Shown: piece after piece, positions 9,215-17,613 of the stretch
Numbering within the stretch: the stretch's first letter is position 1
Layout: each line of letters opens with the position of its first letter
Assembly: GCF_026652115.1 (NCBI RefSeq)
Contig: NZ_JAPPSQ010000001.1
Coordinates: 682,001-746,000 of the forward strand
Origin: Algoriphagus sp. PAP.12
Lineage (GTDB): Bacteria; Bacteroidota; Bacteroidia; Cytophagales; Cyclobacteriaceae
Length of the DNA: 64,000 nt
Reading direction: 5' to 3'
Notes under the pieces: model-generated
What the model was told of the DNA's origin: nothing
The model's input: only the letters and a program-made list of their open reading frames with translations
The model's database searches: none
Translations under genes and position numbers: made by a program

Positions 9215-11107
9215 TTATTTCCTTCCCTCAATAATCTGCTTCACTACTTCTGGATCAAGGAGAGTACTTGTATCTCCCATGTTGTCCAAGCTGTTTTCAG
9301 CAACTTTTCTAAGGATACGTCTCATGATTTTACCTGATCTAGTTTTTGGCAAACCAGGTACCAATTGAATTTTATCTGGTTTCGCAATTGGACCAATGAT
9401 TTTAGAAACCGAATCCTTGATTTCTTGAATCAAGTTTTCTTCGGTTCTATTAGTCAAATCACAAATCACATAAGCATAAATGCCTTGTCCTTTGACCTCA
9501 TGTGGATAACCTACTACTGCAGATTCAATCACTTTAGGATGCTCATTGATCGCGTTTTCAACTTCTGCAGTTCCCATTCTATGGCCAGAAACGTTGATAA
9601 CATCATCTACACGTCCTAGGATTCTGTAGTATCCATCATGATCTCTTTTGACTCCATCTCCTGTAAAGTACATATTTGGATATGTAGAGAAATACGTTTG
9701 CTTGCATCGGTCATGATCACCGTATGTTGTTCGGATCATCGATGGCCATGGGAATTTGATACAAAGGTTTCCTTCCACTCCATTTCCTGTTAGTTCATTT
9801 CCATCTGCATCGACAATACAAAGTTGGATACCAGGAAGAGGTAGAGTTGCATATGCTGGTTTGGTTGGAGTAATTCCCGCCAATGGTGAAACCATGATTC
9901 CACCAGTTTCAGTCTGCCACCAAGTATCCACGATTGGACATTTGTCTTTTCCGATATGGGTATGATACCAATGCCAAGCCTCTTCGTTTATTGGCTCGCC
10001 TACAGATCCCAAGACTTTCAATGAACTCAAATCATAACCTTGAATAGGTTCAGTACCGTAGGCCTGCAAAGCTCTAATAGCTGTTGGGGCTGTGTAGAAT
10101 TGGTTGACTTTATGCTTTTCCACTACGGCCCAGAAGCGACCTGCATCAGGATAGGTTGGAACGCCTTCAAACATCAGGGTTGTAGCTCCACACAAAAGAG
10201 GACCATAAACAATATATGAGTGACCAGTGATCCAGCCGATATCGGCAGTACACCAGTATACATCTCCCGGAGAATATTGGAAGACATTTTCGAAGGAATA
10301 CTTGGTATAGACCATGTATCCACCAGTCGTATGGACTACCCCTTTTGGTTTACCAGTGGAACCTGAGGTATATAGGATAAATAGCATATCCTCTGAATCC
10401 ATTTCTTCTGCGACGTTTGTGTCTGCTTGATCAGCTACTGCATCATGCCACCAGAAGTCACGCCCTTCTTTCATGGTGATTTCCTGATGAGTTCTTTGAT
10501 AGACAATCACTGTGTCTACAGGAGATTTTTCCAAAGCTTCATCTACCAAGCCTTTGACTGCGATTTTTTTGCTTCCACGGAAGTTTCCATCTGATGTAAG
10601 TACAGCTTTTGCTCCACAATCCTTGATTCTATCTGCCAATGCTGAGGCAGAAAATCCTGCAAAAACTACTGAGTGAATAGCTCCAATACGTGCACAAGCA
10701 AGCATAGCAACTGCCGCTTCAGGCACCATCGGCATATAGATGATAACACGGTCACCTTTTTCGATTCCTTTAGCCTTAAGAGCATTGGCAAAGCGGCAAA
10801 CCTCGTGGAAAAGTTCCTTGTAGGTAAGTGTTCTGCTGGCTTCATTTGGATCATTAGGTTCCCAGATAATAGCGGGACGATCCGCCATGGTGAACATGTT
10901 TCTTTCGAAGATATTCTCAGTGATATTCAGCTTTCCATTGACAAACCACTTGACATCCGGATCTTTAAAATTCCATTTTAAGGTCTTAGACCATCTTTTT
11001 CTCCAGTAAAAGGAATCTGCGATTCTAGCCCAAAACTCTTCAGGCTGAGTCACACTTTTTTGATATTCGTACAAATAACCGCTTAGGGTATGTAATCTAT
11101 CACTCAT
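9215..11107 (-). CDS. acs: Acetyl-CoA synthetase (acetate-CoA ligase)
   Basis: A 630-residue cytoplasmic enzyme that joins acetate to CoA with ATP by way of acetyl-AMP. The ANL-family P-loop YTSGSTGKPKGV, the A5-type motif TGDGVKRDHDGYY and the C-terminal PKTRSGKIMRR are all present. The Lys of that last motif is the catalytic residue and the usual target of acetylation. Length fits full-length Acs (about 630-650 aa). It lies 48 bp downstream of the symporter gene on the same strand, so uptake and activation of acetate are probably one operon. Confidence 0.95.
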   Translation of the reverse strand: MSDRLHTLSGYLYEYQKSVTQPEEFWARIADSFYWRKRWSKTLKWNFKDPDVKWFVNGKLNITENIFERNMFTMADRPAIIWEPNDPNEASRTLTYKELFHEVCRFANALKAKGIEKGDRVIIYMPMVPEAAVAMLACARIGAIHSVVFAGFSASALADRIKDCGAKAVLTSDGNFRGSKKIAVKGLVDEALEKSPVDTVIVYQRTHQEITMKEGRDFWWHDAVADQADTNVAEEMDSEDMLFILYTSGSTGKPKGVVHTTGGYMVYTKYSFENVFQYSPGDVYWCTADIGWITGHSYIVYGPLLCGATTLMFEGVPTYPDAGRFWAVVEKHKVNQFYTAPTAIRALQAYGTEPIQGYDLSSLKVLGSVGEPINEEAWHWYHTHIGKDKCPIVDTWWQTETGGIMVSPLAGITPTKPAYATLPLPGIQLCIVDADGNELTGNGVEGNLCIKFPWPSMIRTTYGDHDRCKQTYFSTYPNMYFTGDGVKRDHDGYYRILGRVDDVINVSGHRMGTAEVENAINEHPKVIESAVVGYPHEVKGQGIYAYVICDLTNRTEENLIQEIKDSVSKIIGPIAKPDKIQLVPGLPKTRSGKIMRRILRKVAENSLDNMGDTSTLLDPEVVKQIIEGRK

Positions 11108-11155
11108 GATGAAACTTAGGTTTATTGTAAGAGGAGTAAACTCCCGTATATTCTT

Positions 11156-12841
11156 TTAATGATCGCTGGCTTGTCCAGCACCTCTAGGAATTCGGATATC
11201 TTGTACCATTTCCTGAACTTCTTGTGGAGGTGCAGGGGTAAAGCTGGAAACTAAGATACAAACAAGAAAGTTGAGGATCATGCCTATGGAGCCTATCCCT
11301 TCCGGAGAAACTCCAAACCACCAATTCTCGGCGGTATTCAGTTCTGGACTGATAAATTTGAAGTAAATAATATACGCCAAAGTGAACACCAAACCTGTCA
11401 ACATTCCAGCAATGGCTCCTTCTTTATTGATGCGGTCGGAGAATATTCCCATGATGATGACAGGGAAAAAAGAAGCTGCTGCCAAGCCAAATGCAAAGGC
11501 TACCACCTGTGCTACAAATCCCGGAGGATTGACACCAAAATACCCTGCCAAAATCACTGCTCCTGCAGCTGCAATCCGAGCAATTCGAAGTTCTTTTTTC
11601 TCGGAAATTTCTGGTTTAAAAGTCTTGAATAAATCTCTCGAAACTGAAGTTGAAATGACAAGCAAAAGTCCTGCTGCTGTGGATAATGCCGCAGCCATCG
11701 CTCCTGCGGCCACCAATCCCACAACCCAGTTTGGTAATTCTGCAATTTCCGGTGAGGCCAAGACCATAATGTCCCGGTCAATGCTCAATTCATTCTTCTC
11801 TTGATCAGGTAGGTACTGGACGATTCCATCTCCATTTTTATCATCTACTTTGATCAGATCAGTCTTTTGCCAAGTACTGATCCAAGCTGGCAAATCGCTC
11901 ACTTTTTTCTCTGAGGTAGAATTGATTGCATTGTAAATTCCGAATGCAGCAATGGCTGGTGCTGTTGTGTATAGAATAGCAATGAAAACTAAAGCATATC
12001 CTGCTGATAGCCTCGCATCTTTTACTTTTGGAACGGTGAAGAACCTAACAATCACATGAGGAAGTCCGGCTGTTCCCACCATCAATGCTAAAGTGATCAT
12101 AAACATGTCCATCATTCCTTTCCTTCCTGAGGTATATTCAGCAAATCCCAAATCCGCCAATACGCCGTCTAGTTTATCTAAAAGGTAAGTTCCATCTGAA
12201 ACTTCGCCCCCTAATCCGAGTTGAGGGATTGGGTTTCCTGTCAATTGCATGGAAATGAATATGGCTGGAACCATGTAGGCAAAGATCAAAACGCAATATT
12301 GGGCGACTTGAGTATAGGTGATCCCTTTCATTCCTCCCAAAACAGCGTAGAAGAAAACGATACACATTCCAATAACCACTCCCCATTCGATAGGGACTTC
12401 GAGATAGCGGGAAAAGACAATTCCTACTCCTCTCATTTGTCCTGCGACATAGGTAAATGAGATGAATAGCGCGCAAATGACAGCAACAATCTTTGCAGTT
12501 TTTGAATAATATCTGTCCCCCACAAAATCAGGGACAGTGAATTTCCCAAATTTCCGGAGATAGGGAGCTAATAGTAAAGCCAATAGGACATAGCCTCCAG
12601 TCCAGCCCATCAGGTAAACTGATCCATCATATCCAGCAAAGGCAATGATTCCGGCCATGGATATAAAGGAGGCTGCAGACATCCAGTCAGCGGCTGTCGC
12701 CATTCCATTGGCGAGAGGGGATACGCCTCCTCCGGCAACATAAAATTCTTTGGTTGAGCCTGCTCGACTCCAGATGGCGATGCCTATGTATATGGCAAAT
12801 GATATTCCGACTAATAAATAGGTCCAGGTAAGGATTTCCAT
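11156..12841 (-). CDS. Sodium:solute symporter, VC_2705/ActP type (acetate uptake)
   Basis: A 561-residue inner-membrane protein of the SSS family with about 13 hydrophobic segments, beginning MEILTWTYLLVG. It has the SSS core signature region GLPHVIVRFFTVPKVKDAR (about residue 258). An inserted soluble loop around residues 305-350 (KVDDKNGDGIVQYLPD) is a mark of the VC_2705 subgroup. Together with the DUF4212 small subunit upstream and acs downstream, acetate or another short carboxylate is the likely substrate, carried with Na+. Substrate is inferred from context. Confidence 0.88.
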   Translation of the reverse strand: MEILTWTYLLVGISFAIYIGIAIWSRAGSTKEFYVAGGGVSPLANGMATAADWMSAASFISMAGIIAFAGYDGSVYLMGWTGGYVLLALLLAPYLRKFGKFTVPDFVGDRYYSKTAKIVAVICALFISFTYVAGQMRGVGIVFSRYLEVPIEWGVVIGMCIVFFYAVLGGMKGITYTQVAQYCVLIFAYMVPAIFISMQLTGNPIPQLGLGGEVSDGTYLLDKLDGVLADLGFAEYTSGRKGMMDMFMITLALMVGTAGLPHVIVRFFTVPKVKDARLSAGYALVFIAILYTTAPAIAAFGIYNAINSTSEKKVSDLPAWISTWQKTDLIKVDDKNGDGIVQYLPDQEKNELSIDRDIMVLASPEIAELPNWVVGLVAAGAMAAALSTAAGLLLVISTSVSRDLFKTFKPEISEKKELRIARIAAAGAVILAGYFGVNPPGFVAQVVAFAFGLAAASFFPVIIMGIFSDRINKEGAIAGMLTGLVFTLAYIIYFKFISPELNTAENWWFGVSPEGIGSIGMILNFLVCILVSSFTPAPPQEVQEMVQDIRIPRGAGQASDH

Positions 12842-12853
12842 GTGTTTTTGGGA

Positions 12854-13120
12854 TTAATCTTCGTGAACATCAAATTCCTTGTCTAGCTTGTTCATTCGAT
12901 ACACATAGACAAAAATCAATAAGACAAAAACATAAATGGATCCTTGCTGGGCAAACCAGAATCCCAGTTTAAATCCTCCCAGCCGGATTTGATTGAGTTC
13001 TTCAACCCAAAGGACTCCAAAGCCAAATGAGACTAAAAACCAGATGAAAAGTAGGATAAATAAGGTTTGGAGATTTTTCCTCCAGTATCCTTTTGTATTT
13101 ATTTTGGGTTCGGAAGGCAT
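12854..13120 (-). CDS. DUF4212 small subunit of the sodium/solute symporter
   Basis: An 88-residue protein with two membrane helices (about 19-38 and 55-74). It carries the family phrase YWRKNLQTLFILLFIWFLVS and a following hairpin (FWFAQQGSIYVFVLLI). DUF4212 proteins are encoded next to VC_2705-type symporters and are taken to be their small subunit. It ends 12 bp before the symporter start, so it leads the acetate operon. Confidence 0.88.
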   Translation of the reverse strand: MPSEPKINTKGYWRKNLQTLFILLFIWFLVSFGFGVLWVEELNQIRLGGFKLGFWFAQQGSIYVFVLLIFVYVYRMNKLDKEFDVHED

Positions 13121-13238
13121 AGATTGTTTTGCTTATGCTGTGGTTGAGCATATAAAGTAGCAGGTCAAAGTATGCAAAAGCAACCCTTTTGGAGAAAATT
13201 TAAAAATTTTAATTAAGTCTTAAGATCTTAATGAATTT

Positions 13239-13994
13239 TTAGAGCAAAAACTCTGAAATAATTGCCAATCCAGCAGCCAAGAAACTTACCATAAGCTTGC
13301 TGATTTGGAGCTTGTGGTGTGGACTACTTTCGAAGAAAATGGTCGTAGAAATATGAAGAAAACCACCTGCTACCAAGCCATACAAAATTCCGATTCCTTC
13401 TTTTCCTATTAGATCATTTTGGAAAAGGAAAGAGCTTGAAAACATACCCAACGGAGAAGAAAGAGCGAATAATGTCAAAAGGAAAAGCGTCCATTTTTTA
13501 CTCATCACTGAGGATAAGACTGCTGCTAAAGCAAAAGCAGCTGGGCCTTTATGCATGATAATTCCCAAAAGAACCGACTTTCCGCTGTGTACGTGGCCAA
13601 CTGATGAAGATACATCCTCAATCAAAGTGCCATGCGAAAGGAGAGTCCCTTCCAAAAAGGAGTGTATGAATAGCCCCAACATTACAGTCAAAACACCACT
13701 TTTTCCATGACCATGGTGGTGCAAGTGAATATGTCCGTGCTCGATTCCGCTGGAAAGAAATTCCAAGATTTGTTGGAAAAGGAAACCAATCAGAATGTAA
13801 AGCCCCATTTTGGAGGCATCGGTTGCACTTGAAAAAAGCTCAGGAATAATGTGGATGATGGTAATCGAGAAAAGATAAGAACCCGCAAATACCAAGACCA
13901 GTTTAAAGTATTTATCCTTGAAGTTTGGGGCAAAAAACACCAAAGAGCCCGCAATCATGGCTGTCAGAAAAAGAAGAATGAAGTTTAGTCCCAT
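13239..13994 (-). CDS. ZIP-family metal transporter
   Basis: A 251-residue inner-membrane protein with about eight hydrophobic helices. A His-rich cytoplasmic-type loop (HGHIHLHHHGHG, about residue 95) comes before the helices that carry LFIHSFLEG and IIMHKGPAAFAL. The His and Glu residues in these two helices form the metal-binding centre of ZIP transporters. Zinc or iron uptake is likely; which metal cannot be said. It stands alone with its own TAnnTTTG box 56 bp upstream. Confidence 0.88.
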   Translation of the reverse strand: MGLNFILLFLTAMIAGSLVFFAPNFKDKYFKLVLVFAGSYLFSITIIHIIPELFSSATDASKMGLYILIGFLFQQILEFLSSGIEHGHIHLHHHGHGKSGVLTVMLGLFIHSFLEGTLLSHGTLIEDVSSSVGHVHSGKSVLLGIIMHKGPAAFALAAVLSSVMSKKWTLFLLTLFALSSPLGMFSSSFLFQNDLIGKEGIGILYGLVAGGFLHISTTIFFESSPHHKLQISKLMVSFLAAGLAIISEFLL

Positions 13995-14049
13995 GCAATT
14001 TTAGGCTTTTCCGTTTGGTTTTGGGGAAAAGCTTGATTGATAACCTCCG

Positions 14050-14057
14050 CAAAGGTA
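14050..14057 (-). promoter_or_regulatory. -7 promoter box for the ZIP transporter (TACCTTTG)
   Basis: TAnnTTTG read on the minus strand, 56 bp upstream of the ZIP start codon at 13994. No clear -33 element. Confidence 0.4.
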
Positions 14058-14102
14058 ATAAAATTCAATAATGTTGCATTTATTTCAAGATTCTTGAAAA
14101 AT

Positions 14103-15167
14103 CTACTCCGTGATAAAAGAAAGGTAAGGTTTTAGGCTTTCACTTGTATAGCTACCGTAAGTGCCATCTGATTTGCTGAAAATTAAAAATACTTCCAGTT
14201 CAGTATGGGAATCGGCCAATTTGATGGCTTCGTCAGTTCCCATAACCATCATAGCTGTGGCAAAGGCATCTGCAGTCATGCAGTTTTTAGCCAAAACTGT
14301 TGCACTCAATAAATTATGTCTTACAGGGTAGCCGGTTTTAGGATCGATGGTATGGGAGATTTTCACTGAGTCTTTGACATAGAAGTTTCTATAGTTTCCT
14401 GAGGTCGCCATACCCTTGTTATTCAAAGCAATGATACTAAAAAGCTCCGACGCATTGGATTCTTCTTCTGGTCTGTTTACACCAACTTTCCAAAGTTCCC
14501 CCTTATCATTGGTGCCTCTAGCTACTAGCTCTCCTCCGATTTCTACCAGAAAGTTAGAAATTCCTTTGCTGGTCAAAAACTTACCCACTACATCCACTCC
14601 CTGACCTTTAGCAATTGCTGAAAAGTCAAGATAGATTTCGTGATTATTTTTGATGACTTTCTGATTGTCAAATTCAATTTTATCAAAACCGACACTTCTC
14701 ACCATGGTTTGGATGTCCACAGAATCTTTTAATTCAGGACCTGTTGGTCCAAATCCCCAGATATTTACCAAAGGACCTACAGTCGGATCAAATGCTCCGT
14801 TTGTTTGGGTGTAGATAGCTTTGGAAGCATTTAGAATTTCTGGAAAATAAGGCAAATTGAACTCCAGCGTATCTTTTTGGTTGAATTGGCTAAGTTCAGA
14901 ATCTGGGATATAAGTAGATAAACTTTGGTTGAAAACCACCAAAAGAGAATCAATCGAGGTTTGAAAATCTCTGTTTTCCTGATCCAAATAAGTGATGTTG
15001 TATGTGGTCCCCATCGTCTTACCGGCAAGTGTGATTTTTCCTGCTTCAGATGGCTCATCCAAAGTTACTTCTGGGGTTTGTTCTCGGTTTCTCCAGGTAT
15101 AAACCAGAGCTACCATTAAAAGCAGAACCAAGGAATAGACGATATTTTTACGGGTATTAGATCGCAT
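14103..15167 (-). CDS. apbE: FAD:protein FMN transferase
   Basis: A 354-residue protein of the ApbE family. It moves FMN from FAD onto a Thr of target flavoproteins such as Na+-NQR or RNF subunits. One N-terminal membrane helix (about 10-25) anchors it outside the inner membrane. The family marks are KTMGTTYNITY, a DFSAIAKGQGVD motif and the metal-binding TADAFATAMMVMG near the C-terminus. No flavinylated target is encoded nearby. A TAACTTTG box with a TTG about 20 bp further upstream gives it a good promoter of its own. Confidence 0.9.
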   Translation of the reverse strand: MRSNTRKNIVYSLVLLLMVALVYTWRNREQTPEVTLDEPSEAGKITLAGKTMGTTYNITYLDQENRDFQTSIDSLLVVFNQSLSTYIPDSELSQFNQKDTLEFNLPYFPEILNASKAIYTQTNGAFDPTVGPLVNIWGFGPTGPELKDSVDIQTMVRSVGFDKIEFDNQKVIKNNHEIYLDFSAIAKGQGVDVVGKFLTSKGISNFLVEIGGELVARGTNDKGELWKVGVNRPEEESNASELFSIIALNNKGMATSGNYRNFYVKDSVKISHTIDPKTGYPVRHNLLSATVLAKNCMTADAFATAMMVMGTDEAIKLADSHTELEVFLIFSKSDGTYGSYTSESLKPYLSFITE

Positions 15168-15185
15168 GGATTTTCAAATTTGCTG

Positions 15186-15193
15186 CAAAGTTA
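15186..15193 (-). promoter_or_regulatory. -7 promoter box for apbE (TAACTTTG)
   Basis: TAnnTTTG on the minus strand, 18 bp upstream of the ATG at 15167. A TTG at 15213-15211 on the same strand fits the -33 position. Confidence 0.55.
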
Positions 15194-15261
15194 AGGCTTA
15201 TTTTTGCTTACAAAACCCGTTAGATGAGGCAAAAAGTAAAAGTTCCACTATCTTAAATTTC

Positions 15262-15269
15262 TATATTTG
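15262..15269 (+). promoter_or_regulatory. -7 promoter box for ruvB (TATATTTG)
   Basis: TAnnTTTG 17 bp upstream of the ruvB ATG at 15287. No clear -33 TTG. Confidence 0.45.
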
Positions 15270-15286
15270 TAGGCTAAGAAGAATCC

Positions 15287-16318
15287 ATGAGAGAAGACTA
15301 TTTGCAGGGAGATGAAGACCATTTGAGCCCGAAAGACCGGGAGTTCGAAAGAGCACTTCGTCCATTGAGTTTTGAAGATTTTACAGGTCAGGCAAAAATC
15401 GTCGAGAATTTGCGTGTATTTGTATTGGCCGCCAAAAGGAGAAATGAACCTTTGGATCATGTCCTGCTGCATGGCCCTCCGGGATTGGGCAAAACTACCT
15501 TGAGTCATATCATCGCCAATGAGCTTCAGGCAGGAATCAAGATTACCTCTGGGCCTGTTCTGGATAAGCCCTCAGATTTAGCAGGTTTGTTGACTAATTT
15601 GGAGGAAGGTGATGTACTTTTTATTGATGAGATCCACCGATTGAACCCTATTGTGGAGGAGTATTTGTATTCTGCGATGGAGGATTTCAGAATCGATATC
15701 ATGTTGGATTCCGGGCCAAATGCCCGCTCAGTTCAGATTTCTTTGAGTCCATTTACTTTGATTGGAGCGACTACCCGATCAGGATTACTGACATCTCCTT
15801 TGAGAGCAAGATTTGGGATCAATTCCAGATTGGAATATTACGATGCTAAGCTTTTGACAGATATCGTTTCTCGCTCTTCAGGGATTTTGGAAACTCCAAT
15901 TGAAGAAGTTGCTGCTTATGAAATCGCCAGAAGGAGCCGTGGAACTCCTCGTATCGCAAATATGCTTTTGAGAAGAACCAGAGATTTTGCAGAAGTCAAA
16001 GGAGACGGAACTATCACTTTGGATATCGCCAAAATAGCTTTGAATGCACTTGATGTGGATGAAAATGGGCTGGATGATATGGATAACCGAATCCTGACGA
16101 CCATCATTGAGAAATTCAAAGGTGGGCCAGTTGGTTTGGGAACAATAGCCACTGCATGTGGTGAAGAAGCTGAAACTATCGAGGAAGTTTATGAACCCTT
16201 TTTGATTCAAGAAGGCTATATGAAAAGAACTGCCAGAGGTCGAGTTGCCACGGAGTTGGCATATAAACATTTGAATATCAAGCCTAACTCTGGAACTGGC
16301 ACTTTGTTTGATACTTAA
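15287..16318 (+). CDS. ruvB: Holliday junction branch migration helicase RuvB
   Basis: A 343-residue AAA+ motor that drives branch migration of Holliday junctions with RuvA. Walker A ([11 protein letters not shown], about residue 66), Walker B (LFIDEIHRL) and sensor 1 ([11 protein letters not shown]) are present. The C-terminal winged helix holds the RuvB phrase [13 protein letters not shown]. Length is normal. It is monocistronic and divergent from apbE. Confidence 0.96.
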   Translation: MREDYLQGDEDHLSPKDREFERALRPLSFEDFTGQAKIVENLRVFVLAAKRRNEPLDHVLLHGPPGLGKTTLSHIIANELQAGIKITSGPVLDKPSDLAGLLTNLEEGDVLFIDEIHRLNPIVEEYLYSAMEDFRIDIMLDSGPNARSVQISLSPFTLIGATTRSGLLTSPLRARFGINSRLEYYDAKLLTDIVSRSSGILETPIEEVAAYEIARRSRGTPRIANMLLRRTRDFAEVKGDGTITLDIAKIALNALDVDENGLDDMDNRILTTIIEKFKGGPVGLGTIATACGEEAETIEEVYEPFLIQEGYMKRTARGRVATELAYKHLNIKPNSGTGTLFDT

Positions 16319-16360
16319 TTTGTCTTAACTTTTAGTTAGAATTCTGAAAACAGGTATAGT

Positions 16361-16598
16361 ATGAGTGTTTCAAGTTTAAAATCCGAGATAATAGAAAGGG
16401 TTTCTTCTTTGAATGATAAAAAATTGTTGGAAGAAATTAAGTAGTATATTGATTTTGAAATTGAGACAAAATCAATATATAAGCTTTCTCAAGAAGAAAA
16501 AGGCTTCAATTCAAAAAGGTCTTGAGAATATTAAAAACGGGAATGTTTTTACCAATGATCATGCTGAAAAGATGCTTAATCAATGGTTAGAAAAATAG
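16361..16598 (+). pseudogene. Decayed antitoxin gene of a type II toxin-antitoxin pair
   Basis: The frame starts MSVSSLKSEIIERV at 16361 but meets an in-frame TAG at 16442. After that stop it still reads like protein (YIDFEIETKSIYKLSQEE) until a one-base insertion near 16500 moves the frame. The new frame continues KASIQKGLENIKNG and ends MLNQWLEK at 16598. Joined together it looks like a Bacteroidota ParD/RelB-like antitoxin of about 78 residues. One nonsense and one frameshift lesion make it a pseudogene. Confidence 0.7.
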
Positions 16599-16845
16599 AA
16601 TGGACCTATTCATCAATTCAAGATAGGTTTCAAATTTTTATTTTTTGGAAGAATCATAATAAGTCGATTCCTATAGTAAGAAGCTTGATAGACTATTTTT
16701 AAAATCCGCTGAACTCCTTTCAAAATATCCAGAAATTGGGATAAAAACTGATTTTGCAGGAGTAAGAGTGGTTAAAGTATTTAAAATTTTTTATTCATTT
16801 ACAGATAAAAAAATCCAGATAATAAAAGTTTGGGATCTTGTCTAG
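16583..16845 (+). pseudogene. Decayed RelE/ParE-family toxin gene
   Basis: It starts ATG at 16583, overlapping the antitoxin end by 16 bases as in intact pairs. It reads MVRKIEWTYSSIQDRF to about residue 34, then loses one base near 16673. The shifted frame continues KKLDRLFLKSAELL, YPEIGIKTDF and KIQIIKVWDLV, which match the ParE/RelE-like toxin pattern. The first frame would stop at a TAA soon after the lesion. No active toxin is expected. Confidence 0.7.
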
Positions 16846-16855
16846 GATCCCAAAC
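16828..16855. terminator. Hairpin at the end of the decayed toxin
   Basis: A perfect 10-bp inverted repeat (gtttgggatc / gatcccaaac) with an 8-nt loop contains the old toxin stop codon. It lies between convergent units (the TA remnant and pgl). Confidence 0.5.
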
Positions 16856-16875
16856 TATTCAATGTCAAATAATTA

Positions 16876-17586
16876 TCAAATTAATTCAGCCGCATCTTTA
16901 TCCATAAACCAGATCAGTTTTCCACTGGCTGGATTAACCATGCTTGCAGGATAAGAATTGAATTCTCCCTCTCTTTTGATGACTTCTCGAACTTTGTCCT
17001 TTTTGCTCGCTCCTGTCACCAAAAATGCTACTTCCTCGGCTTGATTAATAATACGTCCGGTGATTGTCACTCTTTTTTGTCCTGAATCAGGATGAGTCGC
17101 AACTTTGCAGTTTCTGGAAGAGTCCCATAGATAAATGGAATTTGGGAAAATAGATGCGGTATGTCCGTCATCACCCATTCCCAATATCACCAAATCGAAT
17201 TGAGGGATTCCTTTTTCGAGTGGAAGGGTGTTTTCTAGGACTTCTCCATATCGAACAGCCTCCTCCTCAGGATCGTTTTCTCCTAAAACTCTGAAAACAT
17301 TCTCCTCAGGGATGGAAATCTTAGAAAGCAGATGATCCACAGTCATTTTGAAGTTACTCTCTGGATCTGTAGGAGCAACGCATCTTTCATCTCCCCAATA
17401 GAAATAGATTTTACTCCAATCGATTTCCGATCCGAAATTTTCCGCCAAATAGTCGAAAACTATTTTCGGGGTGCTTCCACCAGACAATGCCACGTGAAGT
17501 TTCTCCTTGGTTTTAGCCAATTGGGCAAAGTATTCCGAAAAAGTTTTAGCTACTTCCTGCTTGTTTTCCAAGACTTGGATTTCCAT
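16876..17586 (-). CDS. pgl: 6-phosphogluconolactonase
   Basis: A 236-residue cytoplasmic enzyme that opens 6-phosphogluconolactone in the oxidative pentose-phosphate path. It shows the DevB-type marks ALSGGSTPKIVFDYL near the N-terminus, YFWGDERCV, and LGMGDDGHTASIFP with the catalytic His. It lies 27 bp downstream of zwf on the same strand, so the two form an operon catalysing consecutive steps. Confidence 0.93.
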   Translation of the reverse strand: MEIQVLENKQEVAKTFSEYFAQLAKTKEKLHVALSGGSTPKIVFDYLAENFGSEIDWSKIYFYWGDERCVAPTDPESNFKMTVDHLLSKISIPEENVFRVLGENDPEEEAVRYGEVLENTLPLEKGIPQFDLVILGMGDDGHTASIFPNSIYLWDSSRNCKVATHPDSGQKRVTITGRIINQAEEVAFLVTGASKKDKVREVIKREGEFNSYPASMVNPASGKLIWFMDKDAAELI

Positions 17587-17613
17587 GATAAGGTGTTTTT
17601 ATTTTTTAATCGA

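Noticed and set aside
11382..11804. Plus-strand open frame of 140 codons inside the symporter gene
   Set aside because: Antisense shadow of a well-supported gene; composition is biased and no family pattern is seen.
16413..16598. Intact 61-aa gene at 16413
   Set aside because: Its first half is out of frame with the recognisable antitoxin; only the second half is native, so it is part of a pseudogene.
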